A DNA stretch of 61,031 bases from JBAXAM01 sp964565935 (lineage in GTDB: Bacteria > Pseudomonadota > Gammaproteobacteria > UBA9339): contig CAZMGW010000003.1 in assembly GCA_964565935.1 (NCBI GenBank), forward strand, positions 1 through 61,031, written 5' to 3'. The notes under the pieces are model-generated. The model searched no databases. It saw only the letters and a list, made by a program, of their open reading frames with translations, and had not been told where the DNA came from. The position numbers and the translations under genes were made by a program. Shown piece by piece: positions 27,388 through 35,847 of the stretch. The stretch's first letter is position 1. Every line of letters starts with the position of its first letter.

Positions 27388-28584
27388 ATGTTAATGCGTA
27401 ACCTGTTAATGATTGCTGTAACTTTACTTATCAATGGCTGTGCCAGTGATATGTGGCGACCACAAACAAGTAGCGGAGAAATAACACGAGAACAAATTGC
27501 TCCTCCACACGATATTGCTATCATGTTGCCATTAAAAGACAAAGGTGAGCTTGCTTGGACTAGTCAGGCAATACGCAATGGTTTTTTGGCTGCTTATTAT
27601 GCGAGTCAGCCACAATCAGGTGTTAATATAAAAGTAATTGATACTAATGGCGGTGATGTCGATAAGCTTTACCACCAAGCGGTGGCGGATGGTGCAGAGA
27701 TTGTTGTTGGGCCGCTTACTAAGCATGAAGTGGAGTTGATCGCAAACATTAATCCATTGCCAGTGCCAACGATTGCGTTAAATACTTTAGATGATTATAG
27801 GCATAATGTTAGGAATAATCTTTATCAGTTTGGTTTGTTGCCACAAGATGAAGCGAGACAAGTGGCAGTAAAAATGGCGCAAGAACAGCTTAATAATGCG
27901 GCTATTATCGTTCCAGAAGGTTTGTGGGGTGATAAAATAGTTGCGGAATTTACGCGCGAGTATGAGGTATCTGGAAAGCAGATTGCTGCAACTTTACGTT
28001 ATCGTTTTGGTAGGGATCTAGCTGGACAGATTTGTAATTTTTTGGCAAATGATGCGGCTAAGCTTTGTACGCCACAGAAAAACAAAAAGCAAAAAAAATC
28101 AGATGAAATAATGCGTCGTCAGGATATTGATGCGATTTTCTTTGTTGCGACGACTCCTGTTCAGGCGCGACAAATTGTGCCGCTGCTGAAGTTTTATTAT
28201 GCTGGGGATTTACCAATCTATTCAATCTCAACTGTTTATGGTGGTGTTTCGAGGCCATATTTAGATCAAGATATCAATGGTGTTTATTTTTGTGATATGC
28301 CTTGGGTGGTTGCTCCGCCGGGATCTTTTAGTCCTAGTCTTCAAGCAATTCATAAACAAATTGCCACAACCACTCTTTGGGCAGAGTCATTCGCTAGTTA
28401 TAGCAAGTTTTACGCATTAGGTATTGATGCCTATAATTTAGCGGTGAGTTTGAATGTTCTGCTTAATGCGCCGCAAAACGGAGTCCCAGGGGCAAGTGGA
28501 ACTTTGTATCTGGATGGTTTCAATCACATTTATCGTGAATTACAGTGGTCCCAGATTAGAAATGGGGTGGTTAGAGACTTTTAA
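27388..28584 (+). CDS. lpoA: Penicillin-binding protein activator LpoA (LppC family), short form
   Basis: LpoA is an outer-membrane lipoprotein that stimulates PBP1A. The lipobox LLINGC ends the signal peptide, with the lipidated cysteine near residue 18. The rest resembles the periplasmic-binding-like LppC domain: IAMLPLKDKG-type opening (here IAIMLPLKDKG), VVGPLTKHEVE, and a C-terminal YALGIDAYNLA. At 398 residues it lacks the large N-terminal TPR region of E. coli LpoA (678), a reduction also common in other gammaproteobacteria. AAGGA precedes the ATG. In E. coli lpoA is followed by yraN; here trpR and an ABC importer separate them. Confidence 0.87.
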   Translation: MLMRNLLMIAVTLLINGCASDMWRPQTSSGEITREQIAPPHDIAIMLPLKDKGELAWTSQAIRNGFLAAYYASQPQSGVNIKVIDTNGGDVDKLYHQAVADGAEIVVGPLTKHEVELIANINPLPVPTIALNTLDDYRHNVRNNLYQFGLLPQDEARQVAVKMAQEQLNNAAIIVPEGLWGDKIVAEFTREYEVSGKQIAATLRYRFGRDLAGQICNFLANDAAKLCTPQKNKKQKKSDEIMRRQDIDAIFFVATTPVQARQIVPLLKFYYAGDLPIYSISTVYGGVSRPYLDQDINGVYFCDMPWVVAPPGSFSPSLQAIHKQIATTTLWAESFASYSKFYALGIDAYNLAVSLNVLLNAPQNGVPGASGTLYLDGFNHIYRELQWSQIRNGVVRDF

Positions 28585-28617
28585 TGCCAATGTTTTGGTT
28601 GTTTTAAGGATATTTTT

Positions 28618-28905
28618 ATGAAAAGCAATATGTTGGTAATAAATTGGCAGAGCTTTATTGAGCTAATCCTGAAAATAAGAACCGAAAAGCAACTGGTTGA
28701 ATTATTTGATTTTTTATTAACGGATGCAGAACAAGAGGACATTGCAGTTCGATACGCAATAATAGTAGAGCTGCTTGCCGGTAAAAAAACTCAGCGTGAG
28801 ATCGCAGAGCAATTAAAAATTAGTACAGCTAAAGTTACTCGCGGTTCAAACGCGTTGAGAATAGCAGATCCAGAAATTAAAAAGATTATAGTGACACAGA
28901 GTTAG
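28618..28905 (+). CDS. trpR: Trp operon repressor TrpR
   Basis: TrpR is a small dimeric helical repressor that binds L-tryptophan and then trp operators. The 95 residues contain LLTDAEQEDIAVRYAIIVELLAG-type sequence and the recognition segment KKTQREIAEQLKISTAKVTRGSNAL, shown here in shortened form as QREIAEQLKIS plus TRGSNAL, typical of TrpR. An AAGGA site precedes the ATG. It shares its last bases with the end of the convergent ABC ATPase gene. Adjacent genes encode an importer of the tryptophan/tyrosine type, a likely regulatory target (inference). Confidence 0.93.
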   Translation: MKSNMLVINWQSFIELILKIRTEKQLVELFDFLLTDAEQEDIAVRYAIIVELLAGKKTQREIAEQLKISTAKVTRGSNALRIADPEIKKIIVTQS

Positions 28906-29651
28906 TAGCATATCTTGAGCAGATCTTCTGTTCTTAATTGGTTTTTTTGTTTGGATTCTATACATTGCGCAATTTCTCCATTAGCTAGTGCCAAAATCCT
29001 ATCGCCGTAATTTAATGCCAAATCCAAGTCATGTGTTGATAGAATACAGGTGATGCTGTGTTTGCGAATTACTTTGGAGGTGATTTCCATAAGCCTTGCT
29101 GCGGCCCGTGGATCTAGAGCGCTGGTGTGTTCATCTAATAATAAAATTTTTGGTGGATATAAGATGCTAAGCGCTAATATTAAGGCTTGTTGTTCGCCAC
29201 CAGAAAGATTTATTACCGGGATATCTAATTTTTTTGTTAAATCTTGATTAAACTCATGCAAATAATCGATAAAAAAAGCTCTTTCCTTTGTTGTGCTTAT
29301 GCGTAATAAATTGTTTTCATGGGATTGTTTAACTAAGATACAGTTTTCCAACACGGTTAAAGATGCAAACAAAGATTCTTGGTGGTTTTGTGTTAAAGTG
29401 ATGATTTTTTTTGCTAGCTGTTGATGCGAATAGGTTTTTAAATCCTTTCCTTGTAGAAAAACATGTCCTTGAGTGGCTCGATAACGACGGTCTAAAATTT
29501 TTAATAAGGAGCTTTTTCCTGAGCCGTTATGTCCTAGCAAAACAATAAAATCTCCCGCATGGATGCTATAATTGATATTATTCAATATTGGCTGTGCCAA
29601 ACCAGTTAGCCTTAAGCCAACATTATTTAAATTTAACAAATCTTTGTTCAT
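28902..29651 (-). CDS. ABC importer ATP-binding protein, tryptophan/tyrosine type
   Basis: This is the ATPase of a three-gene importer. Walker A is GHNGSGKSS, the signature is NLSGGEQQAL, Walker B is KILLLDEHTSALDP, and the H-loop is in STHDLDLAL. At 249 residues it resembles COG1101-type ATPases that accompany COG4120 permeases and COG2984 binding proteins, often annotated as putative tryptophan/tyrosine importers. It overlaps the permease gene by 4 bases and is the last gene of the operon. Confidence 0.88.
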   Translation of the reverse strand: MNKDLLNLNNVGLRLTGLAQPILNNINYSIHAGDFIVLLGHNGSGKSSLLKILDRRYRATQGHVFLQGKDLKTYSHQQLAKKIITLTQNHQESLFASLTVLENCILVKQSHENNLLRISTTKERAFFIDYLHEFNQDLTKKLDIPVINLSGGEQQALILALSILYPPKILLLDEHTSALDPRAAARLMEITSKVIRKHSITCILSTHDLDLALNYGDRILALANGEIAQCIESKQKNQLRTEDLLKICY

Positions 29652-30526
29652 GACAAGCCTCGGGTTTTGGCGGCATACGCCAAACGCAAAAATATTATTA
29701 GGACTAACCCGATTAACATTTTTAAGTATAGGGGGTTAATTTCAAGCCTTAACAATCCGTTAATTGCAAAAAAATAAAATAATACCCCAATAAAACACGC
29801 GCTAAATTCTATGCTTATATTGAATTTATTTTGTGTTGAGATTATGTGTAAAATTTGTTTCCCTAAAATAACCGTACCTAGGGCAGTTAGGGTCATGCCA
29901 TAACTCATGCCAATATCAGCATAACCGATCGTTTGGGCGGTTAAACAGCCAGATATTGCAGCTAAGCCATTGGTTAAGGCGAAACCAAGCAAACGATAGG
30001 TTTCTATTGGTTTGCCCATGCGTTGCAACAAGCTCGGATTGTCGCCAAATGCGCGTAAAATTAAGCCAAAACGCGTTAGTAGTATTACACAAGTCAATAA
30101 ACAAAAACTGCCACTTAAAAGCGCGATCAAGCTCCAACCGCTTAGTTGGCTATGTTGAAAAGCATTTGAAACCAGGGTGGTTTGTGACAACAAACTTATA
30201 TTTGGACGGCCCATGATAAGCAGGTTGCCACTTAGTAAAATGAAAGTAGCAAGTACTCCGGCGAGGAGAGAGTCGATTTTTTGGCCACGTTGCATCGTGC
30301 TTACCCCCAAGCCAATTATTGCGCCGCCTAATACCGCGCTAATGGCGGCAATAATTGGTGAAACATTTAGTTCAAGCAGGCGGGCAAAAACAGCTGCTCC
30401 TATTACAAAGCTGCCATCTAAAGTCATATCAATCGCGCGTAAAGTAAAAAAGCTCACATATAATGCTAAAGCAAGAGGCAAAAAGGTGCTGGATTGATTA
30501 AATGTTGTAATGAGCAGTGCGATCAT
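29648..30526 (-). CDS. ABC importer permease, tryptophan/tyrosine type
   Basis: This 292-residue inner-membrane protein has about eight hydrophobic segments in the style of branched-chain-type permeases (COG4120). Visible blocks are FFTLRAIDMTLDGSFVIGAA near the N-terminus and a central LRAFGDNPSLLQRMG loop, the probable ATPase contact. It overlaps the binding-protein gene by 4 bases and the ATPase gene by 4 bases, so the three are translated as one operon. Confidence 0.87.
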   Translation of the reverse strand: MIALLITTFNQSSTFLPLALALYVSFFTLRAIDMTLDGSFVIGAAVFARLLELNVSPIIAAISAVLGGAIIGLGVSTMQRGQKIDSLLAGVLATFILLSGNLLIMGRPNISLLSQTTLVSNAFQHSQLSGWSLIALLSGSFCLLTCVILLTRFGLILRAFGDNPSLLQRMGKPIETYRLLGFALTNGLAAISGCLTAQTIGYADIGMSYGMTLTALGTVILGKQILHIISTQNKFNISIEFSACFIGVLFYFFAINGLLRLEINPLYLKMLIGLVLIIFLRLAYAAKTRGLS

Positions 30527-31497
30527 TTTTTCTCCCGATCGACAATTTCCAAGGGGTAACCTAATTGTTTGGCTACCGACTTGATCTGTTCTGCATTTTG
30601 GTCGGTCTCAGCAAGCTCTTTTAAATTTATAAACACCGTTGGCTTGGTTAGTTTTACGGTTGGTAATGTACCGGGCGAGGTCCCTCTTAAAATCTGCGCT
30701 GCCAGTTTTGCGCCTTCAATCCCTATGTCTTTTTCATGTACTCCAAGGGCAAAACCAGCGCCTTTTTTTACGGTTCCTTCGTCGGAAGTAATGAGGGGAA
30801 TTTTACGTTTTTTAGCTACTTGCGCTAAGGTTTCAATACCGCTAGCAACGAGATTATCTTTTAGGATAAAAATTGCTTGAGTATCGTTTGGGATTGCTTG
30901 GCTAGTGCTGTAAAGATCCGTCAAATTTTGGATCAGCAGGCGATGTAAGGTGATATGGTAGCGACTGCTTATATTTTCCGCTTGCCGTGCTTCAGCAAAA
31001 ATTTTATTGGTAGCGCTGTGTACCAAGGTGATATTTTTTAGCTGCGGGTATGTCTTGTGAATAAAGGCAATGCTTGGTGCTTTATCAATCTCGTCGTTTA
31101 CGATTGCCAAATTGCTTTTTTTATCATCCATGTCAACTGCCAGACCAACGATGGGTTGAGTGCTAACTATAGAAGCCGTCATTTGTGCTACGGAAGTTGA
31201 TATTGGTACAATCATATCATAGTTGGCATCCCGCATTTGGGTAATAATCGCACGTTGTAAATTGGCGTCACCTTGGGCGTTACCAATTTTAAAAATTATT
31301 GGTTGTTTGTATAGCTGTTGCAAAGTGTCTTGAAATCCAAGGGCAATTTCGTGTAATGCCTGATGCTCGATTGGTATAACGATGCCGATTTTTTTAATAT
31401 TTGTTTGTGATTCCTTGGCGCGACACAAGGTCGCAAAATGTAAAGTTGCGATAAAGCATAGGCAAATAAAAAACAATTTACTGTTTGAAGGGTGCAT
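30523..31497 (-). CDS. ABC importer substrate-binding protein, tryptophan/tyrosine type (TrpX-like)
   Basis: This periplasmic binding protein (ABC_sub_bind family, COG2984) has an N-terminal signal peptide of about 27 residues without a convincing lipobox. IGIVIPIEHQALHEIALGFQ and IPLITSDEGTVKKGAGFALG are characteristic of the family. It is 324 residues long. The proximity of trpR supports tryptophan as substrate, but that is inference and no binding residues can be assigned. A possible structured leader precedes the gene. Confidence 0.86.
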   Translation of the reverse strand: MHPSNSKLFFICLCFIATLHFATLCRAKESQTNIKKIGIVIPIEHQALHEIALGFQDTLQQLYKQPIIFKIGNAQGDANLQRAIITQMRDANYDMIVPISTSVAQMTASIVSTQPIVGLAVDMDDKKSNLAIVNDEIDKAPSIAFIHKTYPQLKNITLVHSATNKIFAEARQAENISSRYHITLHRLLIQNLTDLYSTSQAIPNDTQAIFILKDNLVASGIETLAQVAKKRKIPLITSDEGTVKKGAGFALGVHEKDIGIEGAKLAAQILRGTSPGTLPTVKLTKPTVFINLKELAETDQNAEQIKSVAKQLGYPLEIVDREKK

Positions 31498-31503
31498 AAA
31501 TTA

Positions 31504-31595
31504 CTCCGCTGTAATGGTTGTGATTTTTATAAAATCGATGTTTAAATAAAATAAAAGGTGAAATGCAGGTAATGGCGTTAGCTACGCCAGCGGAG
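31504..31595 (-). promoter_or_regulatory. Possible structured leader of the tryptophan-type importer operon
   Basis: On the minus strand, CTCCGCTG (31595-31588) is complementary to CAGCGGAG (31511-31504). The latter contains the CGGAG ribosome site 6-7 bases before the ATG at 31497. A second perfect hairpin, 31573-31589, shares two bases with the first arm. Pairing could hide the ribosome site. A TTGACA -35-like box occurs further upstream on the same strand, without a good -10. No known riboswitch is recognised. Confidence 0.35.
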
Positions 31596-31685
31596 GAGGT
31601 GCAATCTAAGTTTTACGGACAAGAAATAATTTATCATGATGCAATGGTACATGAGCACAAGGATGTGTGTCAAGTTTATTGTTGA
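31563..31685 (+). CDS. Possible 40-residue small protein
   Basis: An ATG at 31563 with an excellent ribosome site (AAAAGGTGA) opens a 40-codon frame ending in TGA. The peptide begins MQVMALATPAEEV and ends in CQVYC. It has no signal peptide or membrane segment, and I recognise no family. It is divergent to the importer operon and 65 bases before yraN. The frame is short enough to be chance; the ribosome site is the only support. Confidence 0.3.
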   Translation: MQVMALATPAEEVQSKFYGQEIIYHDAMVHEHKDVCQVYC

Positions 31686-31750
31686 TAGAGGGTTCTGTGA
31701 AAAAATAACCCGGTATTTATGTTTTTACGAAGCCTGTATATATTAGATTT

Positions 31751-32122
31751 GTGACTAGGTTTTCAAATAAAATAATTGGTAAAAATGCCGAGGATTTGGC
31801 GTGTGGTTATTTGCAGCGCCAGGGCTTGAAATTGATTGTTGCTAATTATCAGTGTAGATGCGGTGAAATAGATTTAATTATGCAGGATGGTCAAACTTTG
31901 GTTTTTGTCGAAGTGCGATATCGTAAGGTTCATGATTATGGAGATGGTGTTTCTACGGTTACTAGAGCCAAGCAGCGCAAAATTATTAAGACGGCAATTT
32001 CTTATTTATGGGAAAATAATATATACGATAAAGTTTTATGCCGCTTCGATGTGATTGCTGTTTCTGGTAGAGCTGATAGGGAGGTTCAATGGATTAAAGA
32101 TGCTTTTTGGGTGAGGTGGTAA
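31751..32122 (+). CDS. yraN: UPF0102 (YraN) family endonuclease-like protein
   Basis: YraN proteins have a restriction-endonuclease-like fold and an unproven function, sometimes linked to recombination or division. At 123 residues, the family core is visible: NAEDLACGYLQRQGLKLI, then RCGEIDLIMQD and FVEVRYRK (the acidic and lysine residues of the nuclease-type motif). The start is GTG without a clear ribosome site. In E. coli yraN follows lpoA; here the two are 3.2 kb apart. Confidence 0.9.
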   Translation: MTRFSNKIIGKNAEDLACGYLQRQGLKLIVANYQCRCGEIDLIMQDGQTLVFVEVRYRKVHDYGDGVSTVTRAKQRKIIKTAISYLWENNIYDKVLCRFDVIAVSGRADREVQWIKDAFWVRW

Positions 32123-32144
32123 AGATAGGTTACGCCTATGGTGC

Positions 32145-32708
32145 TTATTTTGTTTCATACTGACACTTAACATTAGATAATAATTTTACAGTTCCCTCTT
32201 TGAAATTGGTTTGTGCGCCAATGGCCGTAGCAATGCTTTCGCTTTGAATAATAATTATTGGTTCAGTGGTTTCGGCGAATTTAATATCTGGATGGACAGT
32301 AAGGGCGTCAGTAGTAATATCAAAGTCAGAGTTATTCGGACTGGCTGCTTGAGTTACTTTAACGTTATCCCAAAGATATATTGTAGACTTACCCCTTTCG
32401 CTTTTGCCTTTATTTGCAGTAATGTTCCACGGTTGCTCATTTGCGTTATGCATTTTTATACTGGGTTTTTCAAAGACATAGCTGTTATAAGAGGTGAAGT
32501 GTGTGATTTTGTTTGTGTAAAATTGATTGCTAATGTCACCGTTGTGATCAAATTGAGTATAAATAGCATTGGTTATAAAAAAGTCAGGGCTGTTAGCGGC
32601 TTTTGTGGTGGTAACGGTAATTTTCTTTGCGGCAAGCACCGCAAAAATGCTGGCGGTTGAAAATATAATTAGTAGAATAATTGTAATGATGATGTTTTTT
32701 TTATTCAC
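32145..32708 (-). CDS. lptC: LPS export system protein LptC
   Basis: LptC is a bitopic inner-membrane protein that receives LPS from LptB2FG and passes it to LptA in the periplasmic bridge. One N-terminal membrane helix (about residues 6-27) is followed by a beta-rich periplasmic domain with the family pattern PDFFITNAIYTQFDHNGDI. It has 187 residues. It directly follows kdsC as in E. coli. lptA and lptB, which normally come next, are absent, and yraN is convergent instead. Confidence 0.9.
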   Translation of the reverse strand: MNKKNIIITIILLIIFSTASIFAVLAAKKITVTTTKAANSPDFFITNAIYTQFDHNGDISNQFYTNKITHFTSYNSYVFEKPSIKMHNANEQPWNITANKGKSERGKSTIYLWDNVKVTQAASPNNSDFDITTDALTVHPDIKFAETTEPIIIIQSESIATAIGAQTNFKEGTVKLLSNVKCQYETK

Positions 32709-32712
32709 AGAA

Positions 32713-33201
32713 TCAATTTTTGGAATTTAAAATGAGATCACACGCTTCGCGTACTGCGCCATCCCCACCTTTGTTTTTTGTTATATAATTAGCCGCTTTA
32801 CGTATTTTTGAAACGGCATTAGCCACAGCAATACTAAAACCAACTTGTTGCATAATTGGTAAATCTGGAAGGTCGTCACCCATGCAGGCAATATTTTCGT
32901 TTTTGATGCGTAATTTCTTTTTTAAGCCATTAAAAGGCTTGGTTTTATCTTCGACTCCGTAGTAAGCATGTTTGATTCCAAGGTCGCGTAGGCGTTTTTT
33001 AGTGGCATTGGACTTACGACCAGAAATGACCGCAACATCAACAGCGTTGTCTAATAATAATTTTAATCCCAAACCATCTTGCACATGGAAGCTTTTAGAT
33101 TCAATGCCGGTATCGGAAATATAAAGCTTACCATCGGTTAGGACTCCATCGACATCCAGAATAAGCAGCTTGATATTTTTTGGTTTTTTGTGTGTTTTCA
33201 T
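32713..33201 (-). CDS. kdsC: KDO-8-phosphate phosphatase KdsC
   Basis: This HAD-family phosphatase releases phosphate from KDO-8-phosphate in LPS core synthesis. The nucleophile motif DVDGVLTDG is at residues 15-23. ISGRKSNATKKR (motif II region) and GDDLPDLP (motif IV) follow. It has 162 residues, a cap-less tetrameric type. It overlaps kdsD by 4 bases and precedes lptC by 4, consistent with a kdsD-kdsC-lptC operon. Confidence 0.96.
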   Translation of the reverse strand: MKTHKKPKNIKLLILDVDGVLTDGKLYISDTGIESKSFHVQDGLGLKLLLDNAVDVAVISGRKSNATKKRLRDLGIKHAYYGVEDKTKPFNGLKKKLRIKNENIACMGDDLPDLPIMQQVGFSIAVANAVSKIRKAANYITKNKGGDGAVREACDLILNSKN

Positions 33202-34172
33202 ACCAGTCCGGATTTTAATAAATCATGCATATGTACGACGCCAATTGGCACGCGATTTTCATCAGCAATAACAAGAGTCATGATTTGATATTGTTCCATT
33301 ATTTGTACGGCTTCAGCTGCAAGCGTTCCTAAAACAATGGTTTTGCAATTGGTGGTCATTACATCAGAAACTTTTGTTGTGTGCACATCTAAGTTTTTAT
33401 CTAAGGCTCTTCTCAAGTCACCATCGGTAAAAATCCCGGCTAAGCTGCTATCGTTATTAACTACTGTGGTCATACCCATGCGTTTACGAGACATTTCCAT
33501 CAGCGCTTCGGATAACAAGGTATTTTTTATTACTTTTGGAATGGCATCTCCAGTGCGCATCAGATCGTCAACACGCAAAAGCAGTCGTTTGCCTAAGGTT
33601 CCACCCGGATGCGAACGTGCAAAATCTTCCGAGGTAAAGCCGCGAGCTTCAAGCAGAGCTATAGCTAGTGCATCGCCCATTGCTAAGGTTGCGGTGGTGC
33701 TTGCAGTTGGCGCTAAACCAAGTGGACAGGCTTCTTTTTCAATGCTGATATCTAAATTAACGTTCGCTAGTTTAGCGAGAGTAGAGCTTGGGTTTCCAGT
33801 GATACTGATTAAAGGCACACCCAGTAATTTTATTGTTGGTAAAACGGCAAGTATTTCCTCGGTTTTTCCAGAGTTTGAAAGTGCTATGACAACATCTTTT
33901 TTGGTGATGACGCCAATGTCGCCATGACTGGCTTCACCAGGATGCATGAAAAATGCGGGACTGCCGGTGCTGGCAAAAGTCGCAGCAATTTTATTGGCAA
34001 TGTGCCCGGATTTGCCAATTCCGGTTACGATAATGCGACCCTCACAGGCAAGCAAATATTGACATGTTTTAATAAAATCGTCGTTAATACGGTCGCGTAA
34101 GTTTAGAACGGCTTGAGCCTCGGTTTCTAAGACCTCACGCGCCAAGTGAATAATTTTTTGTGTATTTAGCAT
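33198..34172 (-). CDS. kdsD: Arabinose-5-phosphate isomerase KdsD
   Basis: KdsD converts ribulose-5-phosphate to arabinose-5-phosphate, the first step toward KDO. A SIS domain (TGIGKSGHIANKIAATFASTG in part, then FMHPGEASHGD and SNSGKTEE) is followed by two CBS domains (about residues 200-320). The frame is open to an ATG at 34241, but the ATG at 34172 (MLNTQKIIHLAREVL) matches the family N-terminus and gives about 324 residues. The operon diverges from mlaF as in E. coli, but the yrbG antiporter gene is missing. Confidence 0.95.
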   Translation of the reverse strand: MLNTQKIIHLAREVLETEAQAVLNLRDRINDDFIKTCQYLLACEGRIIVTGIGKSGHIANKIAATFASTGSPAFFMHPGEASHGDIGVITKKDVVIALSNSGKTEEILAVLPTIKLLGVPLISITGNPSSTLAKLANVNLDISIEKEACPLGLAPTASTTATLAMGDALAIALLEARGFTSEDFARSHPGGTLGKRLLLRVDDLMRTGDAIPKVIKNTLLSEALMEMSRKRMGMTTVVNNDSSLAGIFTDGDLRRALDKNLDVHTTKVSDVMTTNCKTIVLGTLAAEAVQIMEQYQIMTLVIADENRVPIGVVHMHDLLKSGLV

Positions 34173-34273
34173 AAGTTTTAACCCAAAAATTTTCCGTATT
34201 ATAACAAGAAAGTAGTCTTTTAAGAATAAATTCTGTAACATGTTGGCTCTGTTGGTAATTTTTTAATAAGCCT

Positions 34274-35068
34274 ATGTCTGACAATAGTGTTGAAATAGTA
34301 GATCTGCATTTTGCTCATAATAACCATTGGGTGTTTCAAGGAGTGAATTTACAGATTCCACAAGGAAAAATCACAGCTATTATGGGCCCAAGTGGTTCAG
34401 GTAAAACCACACTTTTACGTTTAATCAGCGCGCAGCTTCGTCCGCAACTCGGTAAGGTTTTTGTCAACAAAATTGATGTTCATAGTTTGAATCAGTCCGC
34501 GCTTTATAAACTAAGGCGTTCGATGGGAATGTTGTTTCAAAGTGGGGCGTTATTTACTAATATTAGTGTCTTTGAAAATGTGGCCTTTCCGTTGCGTGAA
34601 CATACTAAATTACCCGAAGATATTATACGCGATGTGGTGTTAATGCAGCTTGAAGTGGTTGGTTTGCGAGGCGCGCGTGATCTTATGCCAAGTGAGCTTT
34701 CAGGTGGCATGGCTCGGCGAGTAGCTTTAGCGCGCTCTTTGGTTCTAAACCCACAGCTAATGATGTACGATGAACCATTTACAGGCCAAGATCCGATTAC
34801 CATGGGCGTATTAGTCAAATTAATCAAACACTTAAACGATATTTTGGGTTTAACATCCATTATAGTTTCGCATGATGTTGCTGAAACTTTAAGTATTGCT
34901 GATTATATTTATGTTATTGCCGATAAAAGAGTGATTGGCGAGGGCACAGCCGAGCAGATTATGAACGATAAATCACCACTTATAAATCAATTCATTCATG
35001 GTTTAGCAGACGGTCCGGTGCCGTTTCGTTATCCGGCAAAGAATTATAGTGAGGATTTATTATTGTGA
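34274..35068 (+). CDS. mlaF: Phospholipid transport ATPase MlaF
   Basis: MlaF is the cytoplasmic ATPase of the Mla complex, which moves phospholipids between the outer and inner membranes to keep the outer leaflet asymmetric. Walker A is GPSGSGKTT, the signature is LSGGMARRVAL, Walker B is LMMYDEPFTGQDP and the H-loop is in VSHDVAET. The FTGQDP form is typical of MlaF. It has 264 residues and overlaps mlaE by 4 bases. Confidence 0.96.
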   Translation: MSDNSVEIVDLHFAHNNHWVFQGVNLQIPQGKITAIMGPSGSGKTTLLRLISAQLRPQLGKVFVNKIDVHSLNQSALYKLRRSMGMLFQSGALFTNISVFENVAFPLREHTKLPEDIIRDVVLMQLEVVGLRGARDLMPSELSGGMARRVALARSLVLNPQLMMYDEPFTGQDPITMGVLVKLIKHLNDILGLTSIIVSHDVAETLSIADYIYVIADKRVIGEGTAEQIMNDKSPLINQFIHGLADGPVPFRYPAKNYSEDLLL

Positions 35069-35847
35069 TTACTTGGATTGAAAATTTAGGACGTATTGGT
35101 TTGCTGTTTTGCGAGCATGTTGGCCTGTCTGGTTTATTTTTATTGCGAACGGTTTTTCGTAGACCGCGTGTAATAAAACTATTTCCACTAGTGGTAGAAC
35201 AAATTTATAATGTTGGGGTTTTATCGCTGGTAATTATAGTTCTTTCGAGTTTGTTTATTGGTATGGTGCTTGCATTGCAAGGCTATAACATTTTACAGCG
35301 TTTTGGGGCGGTATCACAGCTTGGGCAATTAGTGGCGTTGAGTGTAGTGCGTGAGCTTGGACCAGTGATTGGTGGATTATTGTTCGCTGGGCGGGCAGGA
35401 TCAGCTTTGACTGCTGAAATAGGTTTGATGCAAGCGACCGAGCAATTGGCCAGTATGGAAATGATGGCGGTTGATCCTTTATGGCGAGTAATTGCTCCAC
35501 GTTTTTGGGCTGGGGTAATTTCAATGCCGATTTTAATTGCGATTTTTTGTATTACCGCGGTATTTGGTAGCTATTTAGTTGGTGTGAATTGGTTAGGAGT
35601 TGACGCAGGGCAATATTGGTCTAATATGCAGGCCGCAGTTGATTTTCGTATTGATATTATTAACGGAATTATTAAAGGACTAGTATTTGGCGTGGTTGTA
35701 ACTTGGGTTGCTGTTTATCAGGGTTATTACACGGTGCCTACTGCCGCTGGAATTGGGCGCGCAACTACTAAAGCAGTAGTGTATGGTTCATTAGCGGTTT
35801 TGGGTTTAGATTTTGTTTTGACATCATTTATGTTAGGAGGGTGGTAA
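35065..35847 (+). CDS. mlaE: Phospholipid transport permease MlaE
   Basis: MlaE is the inner-membrane permease of the Mla system. Its 260 residues show about five to six membrane segments and the family blocks LVALSVVRELGPV, LLFAGRAGSALTAEIG and TEQLASMEMMAVDP. It overlaps mlaD by 7 bases, and the order mlaF-E-D-C-B is that of E. coli. Confidence 0.96.
   Translation: MITWIENLGRIGLLFCEHVGLSGLFLLRTVFRRPRVIKLFPLVVEQIYNVGVLSLVIIVLSSLFIGMVLALQGYNILQRFGAVSQLGQLVALSVVRELGPVIGGLLFAGRAGSALTAEIGLMQATEQLASMEMMAVDPLWRVIAPRFWAGVISMPILIAIFCITAVFGSYLVGVNWLGVDAGQYWSNMQAAVDFRIDIINGIIKGLVFGVVVTWVAVYQGYYTVPTAAGIGRATTKAVVYGSLAVLGLDFVLTSFMLGGW

Noticed and set aside
32211..32660. 149-codon open frame opposite lptC
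   Set aside because: Antisense to lptC, which has a membrane anchor, correct size and operon position; no ribosome site or motif here.
33337..33927. 196-codon open frame opposite kdsD
   Set aside because: It is antisense to a clearly coding gene and its Ser/Lys-rich product shows no motif.
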